From Salipaludibacillus daqingensis (GTDB taxonomy: Bacteria; Bacillota; Bacilli; Bacillales; Salisediminibacteriaceae), in contig NZ_JARZHF010000004.1 of NCBI RefSeq assembly GCF_029891575.1, forward strand, positions 248,001-312,000: 64,000 nt of DNA, given 5' to 3'. Shown here piece by piece: positions 37,263-47,373 of this stretch. Both the position numbers and the translations under genes were made by a program. The notes below the pieces were generated by a model. The model made no database searches. It had not been told where the DNA came from and saw only the letters and a list, made by a program, of their open reading frames with translations. Numbering within the stretch: the first letter of the stretch is position 1; every line of letters begins with the position of its first letter.

Positions 37263-38474
37263 TTATTTTTTTTCCATTTGTAGTGCTTCTTGTTTCATAA
37301 TTTCTGCTTTATCTGTCGCTTCCCATGGAAGGTCGATATCGGTGCGACCAAAATGACCATAAGCAGCTGTCTGCTTGTATATAGGACGACGAAGGTCGAG
37401 CATTTTAATAATTCCAGCAGGACGAAGGTCAAAGTGTTTACGAACAACTTGAACCAATACTTCTTCACTTACTTTCCCAGTATCAAATGTATCAATCGCA
37501 ATGGATACAGGTTGAGCAACACCAATCGCATAAGCTAATTGAACTTCACAACGATCTGCCAAACCAGACGCAACAATATTTTTAGCTACATATCTAGCTG
37601 CATATGCTGCAGACCGATCCACCTTTGTAGCATCTTTTCCAGAGAAGGCTCCTCCACCATGACGAGCATATCCTCCATAAGTATCAACGATTATTTTACG
37701 ACCAGTTAACCCTGCATCTCCTTGAGGGCCACCGATAACAAATCGTCCTGTCGGATTAATGAAATACTTTGTTTCATCATCTAATAATTCTTTTGGAACA
37801 ACGGGTTTAATAACGATTTCTTTTAAATCTTCTTTAATTTGATCAAGTTCTATTTCTGGATGATGTTGTGATGAAATAACGATCGTATCCACACGCAGTG
37901 GATTCTGGTTTTCATCATATTCAACAGTAACTTGTACTTTTCCGTCTGGACGAAGATATTTAATCGATCCATCTTTTCGCACTTCACTTAAGCGGCGTGC
38001 AAGTTTGTGTGATAATGAGATCGGCAATGGCATAAGTTCTGGAGTCTGATTATCTGCATAACCAAACATTAACCCTTGATCACCCGCACCAATTGCTTCA
38101 ATTTCATCATCTGACATTTGACCTTCCCTAGCTTCTAATGCTCTGTCTACCCCTTGAGCTATATCGGCCGATTGCTCATCAATCGATGTAAGAACAGCAC
38201 AAGTTTCATAATCAAATCCATATTTTGCACGAGTATATCCGATTCCTTTTATTGTTTCTCGTACAATTTTAGGAATATCCACATAAGTAGATGTTGATAT
38301 TTCTCCTGCTACAAGAACTAATCCCGTGTTTACAGATGTTTCACATGCTACCCGTGCATTTGGGTCGCTTTTCATAATTTCATCTAAAATGGAATCAGAA
38401 ATTTGGTCACAAATCTTATCAGGATGACCTTCTGTTACTGATTCTGACGTAAATAACCTAGTTTTACCTGCCAC
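37263..38474 (-). CDS. metK: S-adenosylmethionine synthetase
   Basis: Makes SAM from methionine and ATP. 403 residues. Signature motifs: [12 protein letters not shown] (near 16), [12 protein letters not shown] (near 129) and the P-loop-like [19 protein letters not shown] (near 263). The start is GTG with GGGGAGG 9 nt upstream. A SAM-I riboswitch precedes it, giving feedback control by its own product. Confidence 0.97.
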   Translation of the reverse strand: MAGKTRLFTSESVTEGHPDKICDQISDSILDEIMKSDPNARVACETSVNTGLVLVAGEISTSTYVDIPKIVRETIKGIGYTRAKYGFDYETCAVLTSIDEQSADIAQGVDRALEAREGQMSDDEIEAIGAGDQGLMFGYADNQTPELMPLPISLSHKLARRLSEVRKDGSIKYLRPDGKVQVTVEYDENQNPLRVDTIVISSQHHPEIELDQIKEDLKEIVIKPVVPKELLDDETKYFINPTGRFVIGGPQGDAGLTGRKIIVDTYGGYARHGGGAFSGKDATKVDRSAAYAARYVAKNIVASGLADRCEVQLAYAIGVAQPVSIAIDTFDTGKVSEEVLVQVVRKHFDLRPAGIIKMLDLRRPIYKQTAAYGHFGRTDIDLPWEATDKAEIMKQEALQMEKK

Positions 38475-38592
38475 AAATACGTACCTCCCCTGTATTTTAC
38501 CCCATAATAATATATAAGATGAGCTTCATCATCGACGGTACTCGTTCTCCTGGCAGAATGGTCCAAATCAACGACCTTTCAAAATAAGAATA

Positions 38593-38648
38593 CGTTTCGT
38601 GTTACAAAATCGTTTCTATCTAAGCTAAACACGAAACGAAAAACTCTT
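38593..38648. repeat. Perfect 11-bp inverted repeat between the SAM-I terminator and metK
   Basis: CGTTTCGTGTT (38593-38603) and AACACGAAACG (38638-38648) are separated by 34 nt. In the read-through transcript this would form a stem downstream of the riboswitch terminator and 119 nt before the metK start. No T-run follows it. Confidence 0.6.
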
Positions 38649-38664
38649 TCTTATTTCTTAATAC

Positions 38665-38833
38665 AAAAAACCTTCTCCCCATAGAGGAAAAGGTTACGAT
38701 CCATTCGCCTTTCACCTCTTATCAACCAAGACACACACACGTGTCCTGCAGGTTAGCACCGTTCACCTTTTTAGATGTGGTGATGGTTGCTGGGCTTCGT
38801 CGGGCCTGTCCCTCCGCCTACTCAGGATAAGAG
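38665..38833 (-). promoter_or_regulatory. SAM-I (S-box) riboswitch of metK
   Basis: Minus strand. P1 halves CTCTTATCC (about 38825-38833) and GATAAGAG (about 38716-38723) enclose the conserved core GGCGGAGGGACAGGCCCGA, AGCCCAGCAACC and GGUGCUAACCUGC. The expression platform is a terminator, AACCTTTTCC...GGAGAAGGTT plus T-run, at 38665-38694. High SAM stabilises the aptamer and terminates metK transcription. Confidence 0.97.
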
Positions 38834-38848
38834 TATCCGTTCGCCAAA

Positions 38849-38877
38849 ATAATACATGATATCTCTTACTATGTCAA
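38849..38877 (-). promoter_or_regulatory. metK promoter
   Basis: Minus strand: TTGACA (38872-38877), 17-bp spacer, TATTAT (38849-38854), just upstream of the SAM-I aptamer. Confidence 0.88.
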
Positions 38878-38879
38878 GA

Positions 38880-39396
38880 TTTCCAAGCAGGAAAGTTTGC
38901 TCACTTATTCACAATTATGACAATCTGTTGACGGTTTCCAAAAACTATATCCTACTTTCAGGAAATATATTAAGATATAACTATACAAAGCACATCTACT
39001 TCACACTCCCATTTTTAAAATTTAACTTCCTTCAACATGAGCTACTTCTCCCGTCACAAAGCGCTTTTCATTCAACTGTCTAATTGTTATATCTCAGTCA
39101 AATGTTAATTTATTTCTACAATTCCTCAATTAGTATGTTCCATTCATTTCAATGTGTTATACTATTTTAAAACGAGAAAATAACAGCGCTTTCACTTCTT
39201 AATTTAGACAACTTAAATCTGTTTCCTCATTATGAATGTACCCAGTCATCTGTCTGTTTCATTTGGTCAATACTTCTTCATTGTTCATATAATTAGTTCA
39301 TTTTATAAATATATTCTCCTAGTCGTTTGTTCAAATGATGAATACGTTCATCAGTTTAAGAAATATAAATTGAATGAAAAGAAAGGGTTGATGATC
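38880..39396 (+). promoter_or_regulatory. pckA upstream region with candidate promoter and cre-like site
   Basis: About 500 bp without a gene. A -10-like TATACT lies at 39158-39163 (no strong -35). TAACAGCGCTTTCA at 39181-39194 matches 12 of 14 positions of the CcpA cre consensus TGWAARCGYTWNCW and would lie just downstream of the start point, a repressing position. A weaker AAAGCGCTTT palindrome occurs at about 39056-39065. The long open frame upstream of pckA (from 39232) has no ribosome site. Confidence 0.5.
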
Positions 39397-40980
39397 ATGA
39401 GTATGGTTCATTTCGAAGCTGAGTTAAGTCGTGTTTTGCAAGGAGAAAATATTCACAAAGATTTGTCTGTGGCTCAATTGATTGAAAAGGGATTAGAACG
39501 TGGAGAAGGAATTCTAACGTCCACTGGAGCATTCCGTGCGACGACTGGCAAATACACTGGGCGCTCACCGAATGATAAATTCATCGTAGAAGAATTATCA
39601 ACGAAAGATAAAATATGTTGGGGAACTGTAAATAAAGGCGTTACAACCGAAGTATTTGAAAATCTTTATGATAAAGTATTAACATATTTATCTGAACGGG
39701 ATGAATTATTTGTCCGCCACGGATTTGCAGGGGCCGACAAACAATACCAACTTCCTATTAGAATAGTAAATGAATATGCTTGGCATAATTTATTTGTTCG
39801 TCAACTATTTATCCGACCTAATGAAAACGAGTTAACTAGTTTATTACCAGAGTTTACGATTGTATCCGCACCAGGATTCAAAGCCAACCCTGAAGTCGAC
39901 GGAACGAATTCTGAAGCTTTCGTTATCGTTTCTTTTGACAAGAAGACGGTATTAATCGGTGGAACAGAATACGCTGGAGAAATGAAAAAGTCCATTTTCT
40001 CTATTATTAATTACCTCCTTCCAGAACAAGATATTTTAACGATGCACTGTTCTTCTAATGTGGGAGAAGAAGGCGATGTCGCTTTATTTTTCGGATTATC
40101 TGGAACAGGAAAAACCACGCTATCTGCGGACCCTTACCGCGCTCTTCTTGGAGATGATGAACATGCTTGGTCTCCTAATGGGGTCTTTAACATTGAGGGT
40201 GGTTGCTATGCGAAGTGTATTAAGTTAACGGAAGAAACCGAACCTGAAATCTACCGAGCGATTCGATTCGGATCCGTTCTCGAAAATGTAGTCGTTGATG
40301 ACACAACAAGAGAAGCTGATTACTTTGCTTCAGACTTTACAGAGAATACAAGAGTTGCTTATCCACTTACCTCTATTCCATCGTCATTAGAACCAAGTAT
40401 CGCTGGTCATCCAAACGCAATAATCTTTTTAACAGCTGATGCATCAGGAGTATTACCTCCAATTAGTAAATTGACACCTGAACAGGCGATGTATCATTTC
40501 CTTTCAGGATATACGAGTAAATTAGCTGGAACGGAGCGTGGAATCACATCACCTAAATCAGCATTTTCATCTTGTTTCGGTGAACCATTCTTACCTCTGC
40601 CGCCTGCAAGATATGCAGAAATGCTAAAAGATAAAATGTTAGAGCATAATACCGATGTTTATCTAGTGAACACAGGCTGGTCAGGTGGACCTTATGGTGT
40701 CGGAAGTAGAATGAGTCTTCCCTACACTCGAGCAATCATCCGAGCTGCTTTGAAAGGCGAACTAGATAATGTGGAAATGACAACTGACCCAATCTTTGGT
40801 CTTCACAGTCCACTTCAGTGCCCTGGTGTTCCAGATGAAGTTCTTCAACCAAAAAGCACTTGGACTGATAAAGATGCTTACGACAAAGAAGCGAGAGCAC
40901 TAGCTGAGAAATTCAAAGAAAACTTCAAAAAATTTAGAACGCTACCTCAAGATATTGCAAAAGGTGGCCCAACAATTTAA
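39397..40980 (+). CDS. pckA: ATP-dependent phosphoenolpyruvate carboxykinase
   Basis: Converts oxaloacetate to PEP, the first step of gluconeogenesis. 527 residues. The P-loop [13 protein letters not shown] is near residue 235, with [22 protein letters not shown] after it and the substrate arginine region [13 protein letters not shown] near 53. The ATG at 39397 is chosen because AAAGGG is 9 nt upstream and the length equals B. subtilis PckA; the ATG at 39391 is too close. A strong terminator follows. Confidence 0.96.
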   Translation: MSMVHFEAELSRVLQGENIHKDLSVAQLIEKGLERGEGILTSTGAFRATTGKYTGRSPNDKFIVEELSTKDKICWGTVNKGVTTEVFENLYDKVLTYLSERDELFVRHGFAGADKQYQLPIRIVNEYAWHNLFVRQLFIRPNENELTSLLPEFTIVSAPGFKANPEVDGTNSEAFVIVSFDKKTVLIGGTEYAGEMKKSIFSIINYLLPEQDILTMHCSSNVGEEGDVALFFGLSGTGKTTLSADPYRALLGDDEHAWSPNGVFNIEGGCYAKCIKLTEETEPEIYRAIRFGSVLENVVVDDTTREADYFASDFTENTRVAYPLTSIPSSLEPSIAGHPNAIIFLTADASGVLPPISKLTPEQAMYHFLSGYTSKLAGTERGITSPKSAFSSCFGEPFLPLPPARYAEMLKDKMLEHNTDVYLVNTGWSGGPYGVGSRMSLPYTRAIIRAALKGELDNVEMTTDPIFGLHSPLQCPGVPDEVLQPKSTWTDKDAYDKEARALAEKFKENFKKFRTLPQDIAKGGPTI

Positions 40981-40987
40981 TTTTTAC

Positions 40988-41015
40988 ACCCTAGGCTTTC
41001 CGGCCTAGGGTTTTT
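40988..41015 (+). terminator. pckA terminator
   Basis: 9-bp stem ACCCTAGGC/GCCTAGGGT (40988-40996, 41003-41011) with a TTTCCG loop, then TTTT. Confidence 0.92.
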
Positions 41016-41021
41016 GTTTTT

Positions 41022-41798
41022 CTAACAATTTTTCATCCAATCGCATGCATTCCTTGTATACGTTAATTGCTCTCTTACAGACAACAAGTGCCCCCTGTTT
41101 GAAATAATCCATTTATCAATTTTTACATTTTCATTATTATCTAATCGATTATAAAGCTGATAAGCATGCTCTACGCCAACGTGCTCATCTATTTCGCCGT
41201 GAATAATCAAGACAGGACACGATATTTTTTCCGCTAATGAAATAGGAGACCTAGCTAAGTATGTACCTTTCGATTGCTTTGGATCTCCTGAAAAAGATCG
41301 TCGAAGCATTTTTCGCAGGTCTGGCCTCTCTTCGTACATTAACGTACAATCGGACACCCCACCCCATGTAATCATGGATGTTGGGTTATATTCAGCTGCC
41401 ACTAGTCCTGCCATAATACCACCACGAGAAAAACCGACAACATGAACGCGCTGATTTTCAACCATTGGATGGGAGCGAAGTAATTCATAGGCTGCAAAAG
41501 CGTCCTGTCGATCCTCTCCACCAAAATCTTCTTGCCCTTCGCCACCTTCATTTCCTCTATAAAACGGTGCAAAAACAACAAGACCTTCATTTGCATATTG
41601 CATGATTCTCGCTATCCTCACCATCCCTACTTTTTTTATCCCACCTCTTAAATAAACCATGCCATCATAGACCGCTTTTTTCTTCGGTTCAATTAAATAT
41701 CCTTTTACTTTATAGTCTCCTGACCAATATGTCACAACGGAAATACGAAAGGCAGAAGATGGAGAAACGATCGATTCAGAATAGATTAAATGTTTCAA
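41022..41798 (-). CDS. ytmA: Alpha/beta hydrolase, S9 prolyl-oligopeptidase-like (YtmA)
   Basis: 258 residues. The catalytic triad is visible: Ser in VVGFSRGGIMAG (near 122), Asp in IHGEIDEHVGV and His in SNRGHLLSV. It lacks the beta-propeller of true oligopeptidases and has only a short N-terminal extension. The substrate is unknown. The start is TTG with GAGGG 6 nt upstream. It lies between pckA and the divergent ytlACD, as in B. subtilis. Confidence 0.85.
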   Translation of the reverse strand: MKHLIYSESIVSPSSAFRISVVTYWSGDYKVKGYLIEPKKKAVYDGMVYLRGGIKKVGMVRIARIMQYANEGLVVFAPFYRGNEGGEGQEDFGGEDRQDAFAAYELLRSHPMVENQRVHVVGFSRGGIMAGLVAAEYNPTSMITWGGVSDCTLMYEERPDLRKMLRRSFSGDPKQSKGTYLARSPISLAEKISCPVLIIHGEIDEHVGVEHAYQLYNRLDNNENVKIDKWIISNRGHLLSVREQLTYTRNACDWMKNC

Positions 41799-41904
41799 AT
41801 AAATCCCTCATTTTTTTATGAAAACTATCGTAGTCATGACACACATTACCTTGCCTAATCATAGTTTATCACAATCAATATTGCATTTTTTAAGGAGGAA
41901 AACA

Positions 41905-42897
41905 ATGAAAAACATACTTACAGTTATGTCGATCATGTTTTTAACATCCATTATGTTAGTTGGGTGTGGGCAAGATGATGAACAAACAGAAGTCAGAGTT
42001 GCCGAAGTGATGAGATCTATTTTTTATGCCCCTCAATATGTTGCGTTGTCGGAAGGTTTTTTTGAAGATGAAGGCTTGGATATCGATCTAACAACGACAT
42101 GGGGCGGAGATACAACGATGACGGCATTGCTTTCTGATGGCGCCGATGTTGCTCTCGTAGGTGCCGAGACATCGATGTATGTGTATGCACAAGACGCGAA
42201 CGATCCAGCCATTAATTTCGCGCAACTCACAAAAACAGACGGAACGTTTCTCGTTTCCCGTGAACCAGTAGAAGACTTTTCTTGGGATGATTTGAAAGGC
42301 ACAACTTTCCTAGGTCAACGACAAGGTGGTATGCCTCAAATGGTCGGTGAACACGTATTAAGGAAAAATGGTATTGATCCACATGAAGACTTAGAATTAA
42401 TTCAAAATATTGATTTCGGGAATATTCCTTCCGCTTTTGCGTCTGGTACAGGAGATTATGTTCAATTGTTCGAACCACAAGCAACACAATTTGAAGAAGA
42501 GGGCATTGGCCATATTATTGATTCTTTCGGCACGCAATCAGGTGAAATTCCATACACTGTATATATGTCAAAACAAAGCTTTATGGATGAAAATCCGGAA
42601 ACAATCGAGAGTTTCACTCGGGCCATTTACCGCGCACAGCAATGGATTCAAGATAAAGATACAAAGGAAGTAGCAGAAACGCTTGCACCGTATTTCGATG
42701 AAACTCCCCTGGATGTCATTGAACAAGTGTTTGTTCGCTACCGTGATCAAGGATCTTATGCCACTTCGCCTCTTTTGGATGAAGCAGCATGGTACGATTT
42801 ACAGTCCATAATGGATGAGAGCGGCGAACTCCCAATGGCTATTGATTATGACGAACTAGTTGATACGAAAGCGGCTGATAACGTAGTAAAAGAATAA
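41905..42897 (+). CDS. ytlA: ABC transporter substrate-binding lipoprotein YtlA (SsuA/NMT1-like)
   Basis: 330 residues. A signal peptide and lipobox (IMLVGCGQ) put the lipid-anchored Cys near residue 20. The mature part has the NMT1/SsuA fold pattern: FYAPQYVALSEGFFEDEGLD, then GGDTTMTALLSDGADVALVG. Relatives bind sulfonates, pyrimidine precursors or similar small molecules; the ligand cannot be fixed here. The ATG at 41905 has AAGGAGG. It is the first gene of an importer operon. Confidence 0.88.
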   Translation: MKNILTVMSIMFLTSIMLVGCGQDDEQTEVRVAEVMRSIFYAPQYVALSEGFFEDEGLDIDLTTTWGGDTTMTALLSDGADVALVGAETSMYVYAQDANDPAINFAQLTKTDGTFLVSREPVEDFSWDDLKGTTFLGQRQGGMPQMVGEHVLRKNGIDPHEDLELIQNIDFGNIPSAFASGTGDYVQLFEPQATQFEEEGIGHIIDSFGTQSGEIPYTVYMSKQSFMDENPETIESFTRAIYRAQQWIQDKDTKEVAETLAPYFDETPLDVIEQVFVRYRDQGSYATSPLLDEAAWYDLQSIMDESGELPMAIDYDELVDTKAADNVVKE

Positions 42898-42925
42898 AGT
42901 GATAGATGAAAAGGAGGGGCTCGAT

Positions 42926-43699
42926 ATGGCCTTTCTTGAACTCAACCAAGTAGAAAAAACATTTTTTTCACTTGAGACATGGACAACAGCAGTAGAAGAT
43001 ATTGAGCTTTCTATTGAAGAAGGCGAATTTATTTCGATTATTGGGCCGAGTGGTTGTGGTAAAACCACTCTTCTTTCTCTTATTTCTGGATTATTACATC
43101 CAACTAGTGGAGAAATTTTACTCGATAAAGAAATCATTGAAAGACCAACGCCAGAAACAGGTTACATGCTTCAGCAAGACTACTTATTTCCTTGGCTAAA
43201 CATTAAAGACAATATTACGTTAGGTTTAACAACAATGGGGAAAACAACGGACGTGGATAGGCAACTTGCTTTTCAATTACTTGAAACACTAGGTTTATCG
43301 GACAAAATTGATCATTTCCCTTCTCAATTGTCAGGAGGAATGCGTCAACGAGTTGCTTTAGTTCGTATGCTATCGACTGATCCGAAATTATTACTGTTAG
43401 ATGAACCTTTTTCTGCTTTAGATTATCAGACAAAATTAAAATTAGAAGACCTTGTTTTCTCAACGATTAAAGAGCATCATAAAACAGCCATTTTAGTCAC
43501 ACATGATATAGGAGAAGCGATAGCAATGAGTGACCGAATCATTCTTCTTACGGAACGACCAGGTAGAATTAATAAAGAGTTTGTCGTCCCATTACATCTA
43601 AAAGAAAAGCTCCCTTTCGATGTTCGAACTGACATCGAGTTCAATCCATTATTCCAAACGATATGGAAGGAGATGGAGCCTGATGAAGATGGATCGTAA
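42926..43699 (+). CDS. ytlC: ABC transporter ATP-binding protein YtlC
   Basis: 257 residues. Walker A is [13 protein letters not shown] (near 39), the Q-loop is [10 protein letters not shown], the signature is [13 protein letters not shown], Walker B is [12 protein letters not shown] and the switch His is in LVTHDIGEA. The ATG at 42926 has AAGGAGG 8 nt upstream; the frame is open 27 bp further without a site. SsuB/TauB-type ATPase of the YtlACD importer; its end overlaps ytlD by 17 bp. Confidence 0.92.
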   Translation: MAFLELNQVEKTFFSLETWTTAVEDIELSIEEGEFISIIGPSGCGKTTLLSLISGLLHPTSGEILLDKEIIERPTPETGYMLQQDYLFPWLNIKDNITLGLTTMGKTTDVDRQLAFQLLETLGLSDKIDHFPSQLSGGMRQRVALVRMLSTDPKLLLLDEPFSALDYQTKLKLEDLVFSTIKEHHKTAILVTHDIGEAIAMSDRIILLTERPGRINKEFVVPLHLKEKLPFDVRTDIEFNPLFQTIWKEMEPDEDGS

Positions 43700-44486
43700 T
43701 GAAATGCAACAGCAATATAAACGCGCTGTTCTAAAAACAACACGAAATGTTCGAATGACACAGCTATCGATCCTTCTCCTCTTTTTTGCAGGTTGGGAAC
43801 TGACAACATACCTACGATGGATCGACCCTTTATTATTCAGCTCTCCATCTAGAGTTTGGCATTTATTTGTTCTTCGTATACAAGATGGTTCTTTGTTTAT
43901 GCACACTTCCGTTACTCTATTTGAAACGATCCTAGGGTTTTTGTTAGGTACATTTATCGGAACATTTATTGCCGGCCTTTTATGGTGGTCACCATTTTTA
44001 TCACGTGTGTTAGATCCATATTTAGTCATCTTGAACTCGATGCCAAAAGTAGCCCTTGGCCCCATTCTTATTGTAGGTCTTGGTCCTGGTTTCACTTCTA
44101 TCATAGCTATGGGTGCTCTCATATCACTTGTCATCACAACGATGGTTGTTTACCATGCTTTCAAAGAGGTTGATGAGAATTATTTAAAAGTCATTAAAAG
44201 TTTTGGTGCATCAAAAAAACAAACATTTTTCCGAGTTGTTTTTCCTGCTTCCTATCCAACATTGATATCGACGTTAAAAGTGAATGTAGGCCTCGCATGG
44301 GTTGGCGTTATTGTTGGAGAGTTTTTAGTTTCCAAACAAGGTCTAGGATATATGATCATTTATGGTTTCCAAGTGTTCAACTTTACTCTTGTCATGTTAG
44401 CACTCTTAATTATCGCCGTCCTTGCTACAGTAATGTATCATCTCGTAGAAATACTTGAAAAAAAACTCATTCGTCATGAATCATGA
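43683..44486 (+). CDS. ytlD: ABC transporter permease YtlD
   Basis: 267 residues, about six membrane segments. The EAA loop contacting the ATPase is visible as [28 protein letters not shown]. SsuC/TauC-type permease. The ATG at 43683 is preferred (AAGGAG 10 nt upstream, overlap with ytlC); 43689 is possible. The terminator stem includes the last codons of this gene. Confidence 0.9.
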   Translation: MKMDRNEMQQQYKRAVLKTTRNVRMTQLSILLLFFAGWELTTYLRWIDPLLFSSPSRVWHLFVLRIQDGSLFMHTSVTLFETILGFLLGTFIGTFIAGLLWWSPFLSRVLDPYLVILNSMPKVALGPILIVGLGPGFTSIIAMGALISLVITTMVVYHAFKEVDENYLKVIKSFGASKKQTFFRVVFPASYPTLISTLKVNVGLAWVGVIVGEFLVSKQGLGYMIIYGFQVFNFTLVMLALLIIAVLATVMYHLVEILEKKLIRHES

Positions 44487-44500
44487 CTGAATGAGTTTTC
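44465..44500 (+). terminator. ytlACD terminator overlapping the ytlD 3' end
   Basis: ACTCATTC-GTCATGA pairs with TCATGAC-TGAATGAGT (44465-44496, one bulged A), followed by TTTT. The ytlD stop codon lies inside the stem. A-rich bases on the left may also serve the opposing ytkD transcript. Confidence 0.8.
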
Positions 44501-45002
44501 ATTTATTTAACGATTTATTTTCGTGAAAATACCGTCGTTCAATTTCTTTCATACTTAAAGTTAATACATCATCTTTCATAATAAAACTGTATCGGTGATT
44601 TGATCGAATGTCATTTGGTAGTTTAAGCATAAGCTTAGGTCCTTTTGTTTCAAAATAGTTCTTTTTTGTAATCAATTCATTAATGATCGCAAAATAAACG
44701 TTTTTTATAACGGTTTCACTTTTACCTAATACTTTGTATTGCCCAACATAATATAGGTCTTTCACGATCCCTCCTGTTTCTTCAAACACTTCCCTTATTG
44801 CCGCTTCTTTTCCCGTTTCACCTGGTTCTACTTTTCCTCCTGGAAATTCAATTCCACGTGAAGGATGTAAGGTTAAAAGCCAACTTCCTTTATACCAAGC
44901 GACAACCCATACGTGTTTAGGTTTGTCCGAATAAGGGTGATCTTGTAACGAAAAGCTCACTTCATTATGATAGTAGTCATGAAATGACTGTTCTTTTATC
45001 AT
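44499..45002 (-). CDS. ytkD: Nudix nucleoside triphosphatase YtkD
   Basis: 167 residues. The Nudix box is complete: GGKVEPGETGKEAAIREVFE followed by ETGG. B. subtilis YtkD is a MutT-like enzyme that hydrolyses damaged or canonical nucleoside triphosphates. ATG with GGAGG about 10 nt upstream. Position next to ytlACD matches B. subtilis. Confidence 0.88.
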   Translation of the reverse strand: MIKEQSFHDYYHNEVSFSLQDHPYSDKPKHVWVVAWYKGSWLLTLHPSRGIEFPGGKVEPGETGKEAAIREVFEETGGIVKDLYYVGQYKVLGKSETVIKNVYFAIINELITKKNYFETKGPKLMLKLPNDIRSNHRYSFIMKDDVLTLSMKEIERRYFHENKSLNK

Positions 45003-45130
45003 TTCTATCTAACCTCCAAACAGTAAGGACATCGCTAACTTATAAAATACTCCACCTGTATTCTAATAAAATGTCAGTCATTTGTCTAATTTTACAGACT
45101 TTTATCTAACAGTATAAAGCTTAGAAAACG

Positions 45131-45160
45131 TAAAAACCAACGCCTCGTATAGACGTTGGT
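45131..45160 (-). terminator. tatA / moe operon terminator
   Basis: ACCAACG/CGTTGGT stem (45136-45142, 45154-45160) followed by TTTTTA on the minus strand, 19 bp past the tatA stop. Confidence 0.8.
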
Positions 45161-45178
45161 AGAAAAAAATTATTCAAA

Positions 45179-45391
45179 TTATTTTAAGTCATCCGTGAAT
45201 TTTTTTGCTTCTTTTTTCACATCATCAATTGGTTCTGTTACATCACCAGTTAGTTCTTTCGTTGATTTCTTAAACTCTCTTAACGTTTGACCAGCTGCAC
45301 GCCCTATTTCTGGAAGTTTTTTCGGCCCAAAAATAATTAACGCTAATACAAGAATCAATACTAATCCTGGAATTCCAATATTAGATAACAT
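45179..45391 (-). CDS. tatA: Twin-arginine translocase subunit TatA
   Basis: 70 residues. One N-terminal membrane helix ([16 protein letters not shown]), the [20 protein letters not shown] hinge and amphipathic helix, then a charged tail. Forms the Tat pore that exports folded cofactor proteins. It follows the moeA-PBP fusion gene by 53 bp on the same strand. That context suggests export of a molybdoenzyme such as formate dehydrogenase, by inference. No tatC is in the window. Confidence 0.93.
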   Translation of the reverse strand: MLSNIGIPGLVLILVLALIIFGPKKLPEIGRAAGQTLREFKKSTKELTGDVTEPIDDVKKEAKKFTDDLK

Positions 45392-45444
45392 CGTAATCCC
45401 CCCTTTTCATTGCTAATTTTGTTATATATGGATACCTTTAGAAT

Positions 45445-47361
45445 TTAAATATATATTGGTGATACGTTATTATCTACAGTATAACCGCCAAGTTTATGGA
45501 CATTCTCTTTAAACGATTCACTATGCAACGTTTGTAATAACCGCTTCCCTTGCTCTCCTTGGAAAAAATCTTTTGTCATAAGCAAATCATAAGACTCTTC
45601 TTCAATCGGTATGAAATCCAATTCCATCGCTTTTGCAGCCGAGAAAATCCCCATTCCCACTGCTTTTTCATCCATTTTCACCTCAGCAGCAACACTTAAG
45701 TGAGTGAACATTTCTCTTTCATAACCCGTTATGTCACCTGGATCAATATCATTCTTTTTTAATAAATGATCAAACAGTATTCTCGTTCCTGCCCCACGCT
45801 GTCTATTCACATAATGAGCTTTTTTCTCTTTAATTTCATGAACAGACGTTAGTCCAAGTGGATTTCCAACTGGAACGATTAATCCTTGTTGTCTTTTTAG
45901 AAATGGCAACAGGACTAAATCCAATCCTTTCAAAAATCTTTCCAGATAAGGTAGATTGTACGTTCCTGTTTCCGGATCAAGCAAATGAATCCCTGCAACA
46001 TGAGATTCTCCTCTTTTAATCGCCATCAGCCCAGCCATACTGCCTGTGTGACTAGCAGTCACCTTCGACCGGAAATTTATTTTTTTCATTTCTGATGACA
46101 GAACATCAATAGACAAATCATGGCTTCCGGAAAATAGAATAGATGCTTGAATCTCAGATTTCGGTCTCATTAATTCAGCGACAACTTCTTCACCTTGCTC
46201 CACGCCTAATTGACTTGCCGGAATGGTAATAACACCATCTGATTTGACAAGAGACATGGTCACACTTGCTGAACGAGTAAGCGGATTCGCCACGTACTTC
46301 CCATTTACATAACCTATATGCACACGAATAAAATCTTCTGATCCCATATTCGATACAATTCTTCTCCCTGCATAGACAGAGAGCGTTTCTTTTTCCGGAA
46401 CGGCTATTTCAGAGAATTGATGAATAATTGGTTTGACAAACCACTCCATGACAAAGTAGGCAGAAACTGGGTATCCCGGAACCCCTATAACAATTGTTCC
46501 ATTGATCTTACCAATAATCACTGGTTTTCCTGGTCGAGTAGCAATTCCATGTGTAATCACTTCTCCGAGTTCTTGGATAATATGAGCAGTATAATCTTTT
46601 GAACCAGCGGATGAACCAGCATTAATAATAACTAAGTCCGCTTCTAAGCTACCTTTTACTAATGCGGCGCGAATTTTGTCTGGATCATCTTTCACGATAG
46701 GATGAAGTTCAGGTTCCCCTCCCCATTCTTTCACAAGTTCAGAAAAAATCGTGCCATTAAATTCAATTAATTTCCCTGGTTGCAACGGTTCATTAGGCGG
46801 AACTAACTCACTACCTGACGGGAAAATATGCACTTTCGGTTTACGCATGACGGAAACTCTTTCAATTCTTGCTGCTAAAAGAGCCCCTGCATCAATCGGC
46901 CGAATTCTATGACCTTGTGGAAGAAGCATTTCACCAAACGTAATATCCTCTCCAATAGGTCGAATCCGTTGCCATGGAACAGCGGGTGCGATGATCTCTA
47001 GAACTCCAGGTTCTACCTCATTGACGTCTTCAATCATAATGACTGCATCAAATTCATGTGGAATTAAGTTACCCGTATCCACGTAAACAAAATCTTTATA
47101 CTCAGCTAATTGTAATGGCGCACTTTCATGAGCTTCCTCTGTATCACTTGCTCTTACTGCGATCCCATCCATAGCCGAAGCATGAAAATGCGGGTTAGAC
47201 GCCTGCGCATATATCGGTTCTGACGTTATTCTTCCGACAGAATCTTGTGTCGGAACTTTTTCTATTTTATCTTTGAAATCAATAAGCTGAAAACATTGTT
47301 CTAAAGCTTCTTGTCTTGGAGTATCTTCTAAATAAATCGTTCGCTCCCGTTTTGTTTTCAT
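45445..47361 (-). CDS. Molybdopterin biosynthesis MoeA-PBP_like fusion protein
   Basis: 638 residues. Residues 1-410 are a complete MoeA molybdenum transferase (SAMDGIAV, DTGNLIPHEFDAVIMIED, INAGSSAGSKDYT, IATRPGKPVIIG, GVPGYPVSA). Residues 415-638 are a periplasmic-binding-like domain of the ModE/PBP type (ILFSGSHDLSIDVLSSEM, YVNRQRGAGTRILFDHLL). This fusion is known in several bacteria and archaea and is thought to sense or deliver molybdate or a cofactor; its role is unproven. It follows a stand-alone moeA by 12 bp. Confidence 0.92.
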   Translation of the reverse strand: MKTKRERTIYLEDTPRQEALEQCFQLIDFKDKIEKVPTQDSVGRITSEPIYAQASNPHFHASAMDGIAVRASDTEEAHESAPLQLAEYKDFVYVDTGNLIPHEFDAVIMIEDVNEVEPGVLEIIAPAVPWQRIRPIGEDITFGEMLLPQGHRIRPIDAGALLAARIERVSVMRKPKVHIFPSGSELVPPNEPLQPGKLIEFNGTIFSELVKEWGGEPELHPIVKDDPDKIRAALVKGSLEADLVIINAGSSAGSKDYTAHIIQELGEVITHGIATRPGKPVIIGKINGTIVIGVPGYPVSAYFVMEWFVKPIIHQFSEIAVPEKETLSVYAGRRIVSNMGSEDFIRVHIGYVNGKYVANPLTRSASVTMSLVKSDGVITIPASQLGVEQGEEVVAELMRPKSEIQASILFSGSHDLSIDVLSSEMKKINFRSKVTASHTGSMAGLMAIKRGESHVAGIHLLDPETGTYNLPYLERFLKGLDLVLLPFLKRQQGLIVPVGNPLGLTSVHEIKEKKAHYVNRQRGAGTRILFDHLLKKNDIDPGDITGYEREMFTHLSVAAEVKMDEKAVGMGIFSAAKAMELDFIPIEEESYDLLMTKDFFQGEQGKRLLQTLHSESFKENVHKLGGYTVDNNVSPIYI

Positions 47362-47373
47362 GGAATTCCCTCC

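Noticed and set aside
36857-37283. Open frames of 101 and 120 codons crossing the 53-bp repeats
   Set aside because: They exist because the repeat lacks stops; no ribosome site, the same unit is read in different frames, and no known protein pattern.
39232-39396. N-terminal extension of PckA from the ATG at 39232
   Set aside because: No ribosome site there; the ATG at 39397 has AAAGGG and gives the standard 527-residue enzyme.
41799-41904. TPP or other riboswitch upstream of ytlA
   Set aside because: NMT1-like importers can be thiamine-related, but the 106-bp gap lacks the TPP core and is too short.
43649-44137. 162-codon minus-strand frame opposite ytlD
   Set aside because: It is antisense to a clear permease gene, is basic and unlike a real protein, and lacks a ribosome site.
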